Shown piece by piece: positions 34,288 to 42,871 of a DNA stretch of 64,000 bases. The number at the start of each line of letters is the position of its first letter. The stretch's first letter is position 1. The DNA lies in NCBI RefSeq assembly GCF_000503895.1, contig NC_022997.1, forward strand, positions 888,501 through 952,500, written 5' to 3'. A program made the translations under genes and the position numbers. The DNA is from Hyphomicrobium nitrativorans NL23. Its GTDB lineage: Bacteria; Pseudomonadota; Alphaproteobacteria; Rhizobiales; Hyphomicrobiaceae. Below the pieces are notes generated by a model. The model saw only the letters and a program-made list of their open reading frames with translations, ran no database searches and had not been told where the DNA came from.

Positions 34288-35760
34288 ATGCTTTCCGTAA
34301 CGCGTATAAGAACTTCCAAGGCTGGCTTGAACCCCGTTCTTGCGGGATCCTTCAACGCCAAGCCTGTCGCTGCGCGTCCACGCGTGACCACGTCCTTGGG
34401 ACGGGTCAGGGCTACGTTGGTCGTCTCAGACGCATGCTCTGTGCTGTTCTCCGCGCTCGTCACCAAGCTTCTCTATCTCGACCTGATCCTTGGGACGGGC
34501 CAGCCGTTGCTGCCGTACGTTGTGGTAGGGCTCGCGCTCGCTGCGATCCTTGTTCCGTTCTATGAGCAGATGGATCTCTACCGAGACGAAGTCATCGTTT
34601 CACCGCTGATCGGTTTCGGAAAAGTCTGGGGCGGACTCGCGCTCTCCTTCCTCGTGACGCTCGGTCTGCTCTACACGCTTAAAGTCGCAGAAGACTTTTC
34701 GCGCGTTTGGATTTTCGCGTGGTTCGCGGTTTCGGCCGCAACCGTCGTTTATGCGCGGTCTCGGTGTTTGGCGTGGCTCAGGAGCAAAGCGTGGAGCGGG
34801 CAAATCCGTTACCGCGTGGCATTGGTCGGCACGGCCGAGCACTTGCTGAAAATAGAGGCGCATCTCGCGTCCTCGTGCCCGCTGAGCGAGGTTGGCGGTA
34901 AGTACCTCGTCGGAACGGCCAACGATTATTCGGCGTTCGACGGAAATCTAGATGCTCTGCACCGTGAGATGATGGGCGGAGCCTACGATCGCGTCATCAT
35001 CTGTGTGCCATCCAGCGAGCATGCTCTTTTGTGCGCGACCACTCGGAGTTTGGCTTCTTTCTCCGCAGAATTGCTTCTTTGCACGGATATGAGCGAGTAC
35101 CCGGTTGCGGTGACTGGATCGCGGGCGATCGGCAGCGTTCGCATGGATGTGGTGAATGTCGTGCCGCCGTCGGAGCGCTCTCATCTCGTGAAAGTGTTGC
35201 TCGACCGCGTTCTAGCCACTGTGGGCATCGTCGTCCTCCTGCCTTTATTGGCGGTGGTTGCGATCGCGATCAAGCTCGACAGTCCAGGTCCGGTGCTTTT
35301 CGTTCAACGTCGCTACGGACAGAACAACAAGATCTTCGGGATATTCAAGTTCCGTACGATGCACGTCGCCGATGACGGGCCGGCAATACGCCAAGCTCAG
35401 CGTAACGACCCGAGGGTTACGCGGGTTGGCCGGTTTCTTCGCCGTACGAGCATCGACGAACTGCCGCAACTTTTAAACGTGCTGTTGGGAGACATGTCGA
35501 TCGTTGGCCCTCGCCCGCACGCGATTGCGCACGACGACGCTTTCGAGCGCGAACTCGATCTCTTCTCGCGGCGCCGCCGCGTTCGCCCGGGGATCACAGG
35601 TTGGTCGCAGGTGAACGGGTTCCGGGGCGAAACGCCAACGACGGAGTCCGTGCGTCAGCGGATGGAGTATGACCTCTACTACATCCAGAACTGGTCGATT
35701 TGGCTGGATCTGGAGATCATCGCGCGCACGGTGCTCGTCGTCGGCAGAGGCGCCTACTAA
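34288..35760 (+). CDS. Undecaprenyl-phosphate sugar phosphotransferase (WcaJ/polyprenyl glycosylphosphotransferase)
   Basis: About 490 residues from the ATG at 34288 (a TTG at 34276 is also in frame). Four N-terminal membrane helices (about 45-155) and a Rossmann-like middle domain precede the fifth helix [21 protein letters not shown]. The catalytic bacterial sugar transferase domain follows: [53 protein letters not shown] and [17 protein letters not shown]. It starts repeat-unit synthesis by loading a hexose 1-phosphate onto undecaprenyl phosphate. It shares the plus strand with the export gene. Confidence 0.95.
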   Translation: MLSVTRIRTSKAGLNPVLAGSFNAKPVAARPRVTTSLGRVRATLVVSDACSVLFSALVTKLLYLDLILGTGQPLLPYVVVGLALAAILVPFYEQMDLYRDEVIVSPLIGFGKVWGGLALSFLVTLGLLYTLKVAEDFSRVWIFAWFAVSAATVVYARSRCLAWLRSKAWSGQIRYRVALVGTAEHLLKIEAHLASSCPLSEVGGKYLVGTANDYSAFDGNLDALHREMMGGAYDRVIICVPSSEHALLCATTRSLASFSAELLLCTDMSEYPVAVTGSRAIGSVRMDVVNVVPPSERSHLVKVLLDRVLATVGIVVLLPLLAVVAIAIKLDSPGPVLFVQRRYGQNNKIFGIFKFRTMHVADDGPAIRQAQRNDPRVTRVGRFLRRTSIDELPQLLNVLLGDMSIVGPRPHAIAHDDAFERELDLFSRRRRVRPGITGWSQVNGFRGETPTTESVRQRMEYDLYYIQNWSIWLDLEIIARTVLVVGRGAY

Positions 35761-35857
35761 GCCGGGGTTCGGATAGCGATCAATCGCCGTCAGACGAACC
35801 GTCGGTACGATCGAGTGCCTTTCTTTTTGGCCTCAGGTCACGACCGCGGCATCGTTC

Positions 35858-37063
35858 TCAAGCGCGAGCAACGTCAGCAAACAGCTTGCGCAAGCCGGCC
35901 GCATTGCGATGCACGTCATGCGTTTCGAGGACGCGCCGGCGCCCTTCCTGTCCCATTTCGACCAGTTTGGCGGAGGGCGTCTCAAGCGCGGCGATCATGG
36001 CGCGTTCGATGTCTTCGATTGAGCCCGCGGGAACGAGCCAACCACAAGTGTGGTCCACCAGCTCGGGTATGCCGGCGATGTACGTCGAGATGACGGGACG
36101 GGCCATGGCAAATGCTTCCATGATCGCCACGGGCAGCCCCTCGGCGAAGCTCGGCAATAGAAATGCACGGGCTTGGCCGAGCGTCTGGCGGACTTCGCCG
36201 TTGCTGCGCCAGCCCATAAGGACGACGTGATTGTCCATGCCGAGGCGATGGATCGCCTCTTCGATCGCTTCACGGTTTTCACCATCGCCAATCAGAAGAA
36301 CGCGAACCTGCGGATACCTCCTGGCGACCCGGGCCGTCGCCTCGACAATCAGGACCTGAGCCTTATGTCGAGAAAAGCGGCCGACGCACACGAAAGTGGA
36401 ATTGTCATCGAACGGTGTCTCGCTCGGTGTGAACGTGTCCGCGTCGACGCCGCAACGCACGATCTTTAGCTTGCTCCAGACATCGATGCCGGCAGCGCTC
36501 GCCAGCTGCGCCCGGCAATAGTTGGAGATGGCAGCGACAAAGCGTGCCCGAACGATTTTTTCGCGAAGCGATAAGCTTACGGTGTTCTCAAAGTCGTCCG
36601 GGCCGTGGACGGTGAAGCTGAAGCTGGGGCCGCCGAACCTTTCGGATAACAATGCGACGGCTGCGGAGTTGGCGGCAAAATGCGTGTGGAGGTGCTGGAT
36701 GTTGTCCTGCGTGGTCTGTCTCTTTAGAGATGCCGCCTCCAACAGATACGCACAGTGGCGGACGAAGCCGCCCCCGGCGTTGCGGACCAGACGCTGCCAA
36801 GTCCCAAGCGCGCGCATCAAGCCTATCGGGTTAAATAGCGCTTCGGCGATGAAGTCGAAGATGAGCGCCGACGTTCGTCCCGTAAGAATGTAGCGTGTGC
36901 GACCCTGCTCGCTCTTGTCATTTTCGTCGACAAGAGGTTGATGCCATTGGCGAATTGCGTAACGCTCGATCTCGACGCCCTGTGCCTCTAACGCCTGGAT
37001 TTCATCGCGAATGAAGGTCGTGCTGGTCATGGGGTAGGAGTTCATCAAGTAACCGATCTTCAT
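35858..37063 (-). CDS. Family 4 glycosyltransferase, WcaL/AmsK-like
   Basis: A 401-residue GT-B glycosyltransferase. The N-terminus IGYLMNSYPMTSTTFIRDEIQALEAQG is typical of the colanic-acid WcaL group. The middle has HLHTHFAANSAAVALL and FTVHGPDDF. The C-terminal donor domain has VCVGRFSRHKAQVLIVEA, then LLPSFAEGLPVAIMEAFAMARPVISTYIAGIPELV, the E-x7-E nucleotide-sugar motif. The ATG sits just after TGACGAATG with no strong Shine-Dalgarno. It converges on the initiating transferase gene about 100 bp away. Confidence 0.93.
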   Translation of the reverse strand: MKIGYLMNSYPMTSTTFIRDEIQALEAQGVEIERYAIRQWHQPLVDENDKSEQGRTRYILTGRTSALIFDFIAEALFNPIGLMRALGTWQRLVRNAGGGFVRHCAYLLEAASLKRQTTQDNIQHLHTHFAANSAAVALLSERFGGPSFSFTVHGPDDFENTVSLSLREKIVRARFVAAISNYCRAQLASAAGIDVWSKLKIVRCGVDADTFTPSETPFDDNSTFVCVGRFSRHKAQVLIVEATARVARRYPQVRVLLIGDGENREAIEEAIHRLGMDNHVVLMGWRSNGEVRQTLGQARAFLLPSFAEGLPVAIMEAFAMARPVISTYIAGIPELVDHTCGWLVPAGSIEDIERAMIAALETPSAKLVEMGQEGRRRVLETHDVHRNAAGLRKLFADVARA

Positions 37064-37157
37064 TCGTCATTTCTCCAGCGAAACACGATCTGAGTTGTTG
37101 CCGCTCGATCGGCCAGGCGCAAAATATCGAGTTACTTCGGCAGGCTCATCCGGAGCG

Positions 37158-39032
37158 TCAGAGCTGAAGGTCACGGCGGTTCGCTGCAATCAAGATCTGG
37201 TCCATCGTGTTCATTCGCCCACGCGCATCCTCAGCAAGGCAGCCGGCGATTTCTCCGGCTGGCATGGCCTCGGCTTCGAGCAGGCGGCCCATGCGCACCG
37301 GAAGACGCCTCACATCGATACCGGCATGCCAGCACGTTCGAGCCAGGCTGGCATGTCCGTGGTAATCGGGCGTGCAATCGAACATGCCAAGTGCGGCAAG
37401 CTCAGGCACAAGCCGATAGGTTTCCGCATAGGTGCGCATCACCTCAGGCGTGCCGATAGCGAGCTGATCGCCGATTATGGGATGGGTGTACTGATGTCCA
37501 AATCCGATGTCGGCATAGATCACGGGGGCGGTTGCCGCCCTGATGAGGTCCGTCCATGCGAATGCGGCGAGACCAAGCTCCTTGTCCGGACGAATGCGGA
37601 GCACCAGATCAAATTCGGCTTGCCGTTTGCCGACTAACTCATGGGCCGCCGCAATCTTGTAGTGCAGTTTTCTGCTGTTGGGCCAATTGGCGAAGCAGTC
37701 GGCGGTATCGTCCTCGATCACGACGTCGTCCGTACCGTAGAAGGCACAAAGGTCGGATTTGGAGACTTCGCCACTTTGCCCAAGTCGAAAGAATAGATTT
37801 GGGTAGCGCGACATAGCCTCGCTCAGCCCTATGCGCTGAACCTGCTCGCGATACGCGGCGCAGAACTCTTGCCCGGAAAACGGCAGAAAGGCGCGATGGG
37901 GCTCCGCGCCGGAGCGGCCGACGATTTTCCATGTGTGTACGAAGAAGTGGCAATCGGCTCCCTGCAGGATCGTTCGACTCCACGAAGGAAAGGCACGCCT
38001 GTAGCCACGCAACTGTCCGGATACGCACACTGCTATGCGAGGCCGGCGATGGCCAAGTTTCAGAAAGGGCATTTTTTGCCCGCTAAGTGCGCGGACAACA
38101 TTGATCGCTTGCCAATGTTTCGAAGCCAGACGGCGCGCGGCGCGTTCTGCTTCCGCGCCGTTGCTCTCATGTGTGTGTAAGGCCGCCCATTGTCTTCCTC
38201 GCGCTTTGGCATTGTCCTGTAACATCGGTGTGCGGGTCTCAAACCCAAGCGCGATGGCGCGCAGCGAGAGCGAGCGAATAGCAGCGATATCATCGTCGGA
38301 TCTGCCTTCACCGCTGCCGCGCGCGTCCAGAGCGTCGATGACTGCGGGGAGAAGGGGATCGAGCGAGCTGCCTTTCGTGATCCAATGGAACAGGATGATC
38401 TGCCAGGGCGCGTATCGGCGCGCGATTTCCTGAGCTGAGCTTGACTTCAAGAGTTGGTCGATATCGTCGATGTTGTCTTGAAAGTTTTCGCCATCGAATG
38501 CCCAATTGTAGGGTAGCGAAAAATGTGGACGTGTGAGATGGGGTAGGAGTTGCGCGTGCCATAGAGAGATCTGGTCTCGATAAGGCCACCCTTTCAGATG
38601 CTGGCGCAAGAGAAGAACCATAAGAAGAAAGCTGGGCGAGCGATCTCCTTCTTCCCAAAGGGAAGAGAGGGTCGATTGCAATGCCGCAGCCGACTTTGCA
38701 AGTGCACCTTCGGTTTTGGCGGAGTGGCTGCTGGCGATACGCGCATGCAGTGCCGGCGCGGCATCGGGTGTGGCATGCTGAAGAACGAGGTTCCTATAGA
38801 GCGCGATGCGTCGCGGTTCCGGCCATTCGGCCAAAAGGGACGGGTTCAAGCACGCCGCGAAAGCGGCCCGGGACGCTGCCTGAAAGGCATCGTCCTGTTG
38901 TCGCGGACCGAGGAGACTGGGCTCTAGAACAGCCAAAGCTTCCGCTGTTTCCCCTCTTTCCTCGAAATCCAGGGCAACGCGGACGGGATCATGGGGCGAG
39001 CCCGATTGGGATTCGTTGTACGTCGCGCTCAT
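37158..39032 (-). CDS. Large protein with C-terminal glycosyltransferase-like domain, function unknown
   Basis: About 624 residues from the ATG at 39032 (a TTG at 39044 is in frame). Residues 1-320 are helical and Ala/Leu/Arg-rich, with repeat-like character at the N-terminus (EERGETAEALAVLEPSLLG), and no clear family. From about 335 a separate domain begins: RIAVCVSGQLRGYRRAF, FFVHTWKIVG, and FDLVLRIRPDKEL, resembling uncharacterised glycosyltransferase-like proteins in capsule loci. There is no signal peptide or membrane helix. It lies 94 bp upstream of the WcaL-like gene on the same strand, so a role in building or decorating the repeat unit is inferred. Confidence 0.7.
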   Translation of the reverse strand: MSATYNESQSGSPHDPVRVALDFEERGETAEALAVLEPSLLGPRQQDDAFQAASRAAFAACLNPSLLAEWPEPRRIALYRNLVLQHATPDAAPALHARIASSHSAKTEGALAKSAAALQSTLSSLWEEGDRSPSFLLMVLLLRQHLKGWPYRDQISLWHAQLLPHLTRPHFSLPYNWAFDGENFQDNIDDIDQLLKSSSAQEIARRYAPWQIILFHWITKGSSLDPLLPAVIDALDARGSGEGRSDDDIAAIRSLSLRAIALGFETRTPMLQDNAKARGRQWAALHTHESNGAEAERAARRLASKHWQAINVVRALSGQKMPFLKLGHRRPRIAVCVSGQLRGYRRAFPSWSRTILQGADCHFFVHTWKIVGRSGAEPHRAFLPFSGQEFCAAYREQVQRIGLSEAMSRYPNLFFRLGQSGEVSKSDLCAFYGTDDVVIEDDTADCFANWPNSRKLHYKIAAAHELVGKRQAEFDLVLRIRPDKELGLAAFAWTDLIRAATAPVIYADIGFGHQYTHPIIGDQLAIGTPEVMRTYAETYRLVPELAALGMFDCTPDYHGHASLARTCWHAGIDVRRLPVRMGRLLEAEAMPAGEIAGCLAEDARGRMNTMDQILIAANRRDLQL

Positions 39033-39207
39033 CACGTTGACCAAATTTACGATCGAGAGGGCTTATTCCGGTATCGTTACGGTAAAGTGCTGCGCACGAT
39101 CAAAAACCGAGGCGCGCTTCGGCTTATCGTAGCGTTTTTTTACCGGCGCTCGGTGGTTAAAATAAATCGGTCAGCTAGCTTCGTTCCGCGATATCGATAA
39201 AAAGCGT

Positions 39208-39891
39208 ATGCATAGAAACCTGTCAAACCGTGAAGATTGCCCTTGGCCTTTGGGTATCGATCTCAAGCCGTTCGACGCGCTTCTTTTCGATCTCGACGGG
39301 ACATTAGTGAACACGATGCCTCTTCACGGGCGCGCGTACAGCATGGCTTTTGAGACGCTCGGCTACCACTTGCGGGAGGAGGATTTTCTCGCTCACGTCG
39401 GTCCGCCTGCCAGGATCGCCATTGCGGCCTTTGCGTCGGCGGCGGGGATGGGGCAAGTCGACGAGGCTATGATCCGTACGATCCATAGGGAGAAGAAGAG
39501 GTTCTTCAGTCGGATCCTTGCCGAGCAGAAACCGGAAGCTCTGACGGCGTCGAAATTGCTTGGCGATCAGGGGCGCGGAAAGCGCATGGCAGTTGTGTCC
39601 TCGGGAAATCGCGAAGGTGTCGATGCGATCCTTCGCAGAATGGAATGGACCGAGCTTTTTGATGTTGTCGTGAGCGGCGATGACACGGAACAGGGAAAGC
39701 CGGCGCCCGATCCCTATCTGCAAGCGGCCACGGCTTTACATGTGCCTGCCGCGCGCTGCCTCGTGTTCGAGGATACCGAGGCAGGAGTTCACTCAGCCAC
39801 CGCGGCAGGGATGAACGTCATCGACGTGACGCGTCCTGGCGCGGTGGTGTTGGCGTCGGTCGATCGTGAGCGGCGGGCCAATGCTCAGTGA
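39208..39891 (+). CDS. HAD-superfamily phosphatase / beta-phosphoglucomutase-like
   Basis: A 227-residue HAD protein. Motif I is FDLDGTLVNTM (nucleophile D28, acid D30), the cap domain spans about 40-105, motif II is VVSSGNR, motif III is GKPAPDPYL and motif IV is VFEDTEAGVHSA. This is the beta-phosphoglucomutase/phosphatase subgroup. It overlaps the next gene by 11 bp and leads a three-gene operon with a kinase-like protein and a nucleotidyltransferase, pointing to synthesis of an activated sugar or polyol phosphate. The true substrate is unknown. Confidence 0.9.
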   Translation: MHRNLSNREDCPWPLGIDLKPFDALLFDLDGTLVNTMPLHGRAYSMAFETLGYHLREEDFLAHVGPPARIAIAAFASAAGMGQVDEAMIRTIHREKKRFFSRILAEQKPEALTASKLLGDQGRGKRMAVVSSGNREGVDAILRRMEWTELFDVVVSGDDTEQGKPAPDPYLQAATALHVPAARCLVFEDTEAGVHSATAAGMNVIDVTRPGAVVLASVDRERRANAQ

Positions 39892-40807
39892 GCCCGAGAA
39901 CGCCGGTGCTCGCCACCCTGCGCTACGGAAATACCGAGATACGTTTCTCCTCTCCGGTTTCTCCGGCGCTACAGTCGCGCTGGTTCTGGATCCGGCAAGA
40001 CCATTCGTTCGCAAGGCCTCCAATCGCCGGGAGGGCAACGCCTCGCTCAAGGAACAGGCGTTGCGGCAGCAGGAGCTGGCTAAGCTTGTGGCCGGTTGCG
40101 CGTCGATGCCCGACGTGCTCGACATTGGCGAGTGCGACGGGCTCCTGTACTTCGATATGCCCTTTATTCCGTCCCGTGACGCCGTGAATTTTCTTTCCCA
40201 TGGGACGTTCGATGGCATCATCGAATTCGCCGAACGTCTTGAGAGGCTGTTGGAGCGGCTTGCGAGCTCGCCTCCAGTCGGAGATCATCCGCTTCCGCCT
40301 TCGAAAGGCCTCGTCGTCGATAAACTGGCGCAGATTCGCGAAAGGACATCCGCGCAATTCGCGGCTGCGCTCGCTCCTTTGCAGTCGGCCGTTGAGTTGA
40401 TGGACGATCTGGTGCCGGGCGGACACCCCACTGCCGCGCACGGCGATCTGACGTTCGAAAACATCCTGGTCGATCGAACCGGCGGCCTGTGGCTGATCGA
40501 TACGATCCCCTCGCCGTTCGATCACTACTGGATCGACTGGTCCAAGATTTTCCAGGAATGCGAGGGGCTGTGGCACGCTCATCGTGGCCGTCCTCTCGCG
40601 CGCGGAGTGACGTGGTGGCTCCGTCAACGCATGCTCGGCGTCGCTACGCGTCTCGCGCCCGAGTATGTGTCCCGCCATTACATACTTCTCGGGTTGACGT
40701 TCGCTCGAATACTCCCTTATGCGAAGACCGATGCGGATCGTGCCTTTGTCGCAAAACGCGTAGCGGAATGCGGTCAGGCAGCGCTGGAACCGATGCAAGC
40801 GAGGTGA
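39881..40807 (+). CDS. Aminoglycoside-phosphotransferase-fold small-molecule kinase
   Basis: About 308 residues from the ATG at 39881; a GTG at 39866 is also in frame. The kinase motifs are the Brenner-type HGDLTFENILVD (catalytic Asp and Asn) and LWLIDTIPSPFDHYWIDWSK (metal-binding Asp). The N-lobe carries RKASNRREGNASLKEQALRQQ, where a lysine may bind ATP. It belongs to the APH/choline-kinase fold. With neighbouring phosphatase and nucleotidyltransferase genes it would phosphorylate a sugar, polyol or amino alcohol before activation. It overlaps the HAD gene and ends 4 bp before the next start, so the three form one operon. Confidence 0.8.
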   Translation: MLSEPENAGARHPALRKYRDTFLLSGFSGATVALVLDPARPFVRKASNRREGNASLKEQALRQQELAKLVAGCASMPDVLDIGECDGLLYFDMPFIPSRDAVNFLSHGTFDGIIEFAERLERLLERLASSPPVGDHPLPPSKGLVVDKLAQIRERTSAQFAAALAPLQSAVELMDDLVPGGHPTAAHGDLTFENILVDRTGGLWLIDTIPSPFDHYWIDWSKIFQECEGLWHAHRGRPLARGVTWWLRQRMLGVATRLAPEYVSRHYILLGLTFARILPYAKTDADRAFVAKRVAECGQAALEPMQAR

Positions 40808-40811
40808 AGTC

Positions 40812-41864
40812 ATGCGTATCATCGTTCCGTGTGCGGGCCGATCGTCGCGTTTTCCTGATATGCCGCCGAAATGGATGCTGCCCGACCGCGATGGTCTGCC
40901 GATGGTCTATCGGGCCGTCGCGGGGCTCGGCGTTCCGGCGGATGATCTCATCTTCACCATCCTGCGAGAGCACGAAGAGCGGTTCGGTGCGAGGGAGGGT
41001 CTTCGCGCCGCCTTCGGGCGCGAGATGAACTGCATCGTGCTTGACGAGCCGACCCGAAGCCAGTCGGAGACGGTCGTAGAAACGATCCGCCGCGCGGGCG
41101 TGGAAGGTCCGTTCATGATTAAAGACAGCGACAATTATTTTGAGACGGGGCGTCTTCCAACCAACGCAAATTATGTTTGCGTTGCGTCTTTAAGCGCATT
41201 CAGCCAGATCAATCCGCAGAACAAAAGCTATGTCCTGGTCGATCAGGAGGATGCTATCGTAAACTTCCGAGAGAAGCAGGTCATCTCGGATCTGTTCAGT
41301 GTCGGGGGTTATTGTTTCGCCAACACCTCGGATTTTCTCTCGGCGTACGATGCGCTCACAGCGCAGGTGCCGCTTTCGGCAGGTGAACTCTACATTTCGG
41401 AGATCATCAGCTACCTCGCGATGAACGGGCACGTTTTCCGGATCAAGAGGATCGAGAAGTATCAGGATTGGGGGACAGTGCATGAGTGGCGGGATTATCT
41501 GAAGAAGCACCGCGTGTTCTTCGTCAGTATCGACGGCTTTTTGCTGGAGCAGGGTTCGCCGTATTTCAAGCCTCGGTTCGAGGACGTCAAACCTCATCCG
41601 GTCGCGCTTGAGGCCGTCCGGACTCTGATCGGCGAAAATCAAACGATTATCTACCTTTCGATCCGCTCGCCCGACCTGGAAGCCTTGACGCGCAAACAGC
41701 TCGCCGATCTCGGGCTACCCGATGGGCCGATACAATTCGGATGCGATCTCGCTCAATGGGTCTTGTTGACGTCCCCTCATCCCAGCCAGCCTTTCGAAAC
41801 GGGCCGGTCCATCGAGTGCGCCCCTGACGATCCGAACATGATCGAGAAGCTTCGTCTGGGATGA
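40812..41864 (+). CDS. Nucleotidyltransferase fused to a degenerate HAD-like domain
   Basis: A 350-residue two-domain protein. Residues 1-230 are a nucleotidyltransferase opening MRIIVPCAGRSSRF with the lysine of PPKWMLPDRDG, and MIKDSDNYF supplying the metal-binding acid. Residues about 236-350 look like a HAD domain (FFVSIDGFLLEQG, PHPVALEAVRTL, IIYLSIRSPDLEALTRKQL), but the expected nucleophile in DxDG is serine (VSIDG), so phosphatase activity is doubtful. GAGGTGAAG precedes the ATG. It would activate the product of the kinase next door, perhaps with CTP. The substituent may end up on the exopolysaccharide. Confidence 0.8.
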   Translation: MRIIVPCAGRSSRFPDMPPKWMLPDRDGLPMVYRAVAGLGVPADDLIFTILREHEERFGAREGLRAAFGREMNCIVLDEPTRSQSETVVETIRRAGVEGPFMIKDSDNYFETGRLPTNANYVCVASLSAFSQINPQNKSYVLVDQEDAIVNFREKQVISDLFSVGGYCFANTSDFLSAYDALTAQVPLSAGELYISEIISYLAMNGHVFRIKRIEKYQDWGTVHEWRDYLKKHRVFFVSIDGFLLEQGSPYFKPRFEDVKPHPVALEAVRTLIGENQTIIYLSIRSPDLEALTRKQLADLGLPDGPIQFGCDLAQWVLLTSPHPSQPFETGRSIECAPDDPNMIEKLRLG

Positions 41865-42187
41865 CGCGAGACACCGAGGATCGGCTGGCGGGCGGCTCGT
41901 CCAACGGTCTTCGGCTGGTGCTCGCGCGGGCCGAGTTCGTCGTGGGGCGAGTGTGTCAACGCAACCGTCATGAGACGCGGGCGTTAGGGATGCGGACGGC
42001 CTTCACGCGGCCTTCGCAACGGCCGGACGTCAATCCAATTACCACGTTGACCTCGCACTCTTGCCTGCCTGGTGGCTTCTCGGTAATTTCCCTGCGGAAA
42101 TCGTTTTCCTGAAGGATTGCAAGCGGATCGCTGGGACCGTCCCGTGAAATTCCGTTCTTTCCAAATTATCGGATGTAGTCGGACGTA
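41865..42187. other. 323-bp intergenic stretch
   Basis: Lies between the nucleotidyltransferase and methyltransferase genes, both on the plus strand. An 83-codon frame starts by an ATGA overlap at 41861, but its translation is not protein-like. The last 100 bp are more AT-rich and probably hold the promoter of the methyltransferase gene. Confidence 0.5.
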
Positions 42188-42847
42188 ATGGCGAAAAAAC
42201 ATGTAAGGCTGCGGACATTCGCATACTTTCTCCGACCCTATCAGGCACGTGCAAGACGACGGCGTTCCGCGGCGTTTACGGCGGCGATGAACCTTCGTCC
42301 CGGCATGAGGGTGATCGACCTCGGCGGCGCTCCGATGATTTGGCAATTTATCGATGTTCCCCTTGAGATCACACTGCTGAACATTGAGTTTTCCGAGACG
42401 GCTGCTGCGGAGGCTCGCCGCTACAGTCAGCATAAGTTTCATTTTCTCGAAGGCGATGCGTGCGACAACGATTTGCCGACGCAGAGCTTCGATCTCGCGT
42501 TTTCCAACAGTGTCATCGAGCATGTTGGAGATGAGGCCCGGAGAGCTGCTTTTGCGCATCATGTGCGGCGGCTCGCTCCAAAGTACTGGGTCCAGACGCC
42601 TGCGAAGTATTTTCCGATCGAGGCTCATAACGGAATGCCATTCTGGTGGTATTACCCCGAGTCGTTGAGGCAGAGATTGATCCGGAGTTGGCGGGCTGAG
42701 CTGCCCGCTTGGACGGAAATGATCGAGGGAACGACGCTCGTCGAGCGGAAGGAGCTTCAGACCATTTTTCCGGATTCCAGGATTTTCACGGAACGCGTAT
42801 TCGGCATTCCGAAATCCTATGCAGCTTTTCGAACTGACCGAGGGTAA
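42188..42847 (+). CDS. Class I SAM-dependent methyltransferase
   Basis: A 219-residue methyltransferase. Motif I is MRVIDLGGAPMIW, a variant of the usual E/DxGxGxG with Pro in place of the last Gly. The acidic strand-2 end is LLNIEF, motif II gives FLEGDACDNDLP, and the post-II motif is FDLAFSNSVIEHVGD. The region QTPAKYFPIEAHNGMPFW is shared with methyltransferases in polysaccharide and lipid-sugar loci. It lies 24 bp before the GH9 gene and is probably cotranscribed. It may methylate a sugar of the repeat unit. Confidence 0.9.
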   Translation: MAKKHVRLRTFAYFLRPYQARARRRRSAAFTAAMNLRPGMRVIDLGGAPMIWQFIDVPLEITLLNIEFSETAAAEARRYSQHKFHFLEGDACDNDLPTQSFDLAFSNSVIEHVGDEARRAAFAHHVRRLAPKYWVQTPAKYFPIEAHNGMPFWWYYPESLRQRLIRSWRAELPAWTEMIEGTTLVERKELQTIFPDSRIFTERVFGIPKSYAAFRTDRG

Positions 42848-42871
42848 CCCCTGCGAGGGTTAGGCGAGCCA

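Noticed and set aside
41861-42112. 83-codon frame starting by ATGA overlap after the nucleotidyltransferase gene
   Set aside because: Only the overlap supports it; the translation has no protein-like hydrophobic pattern.
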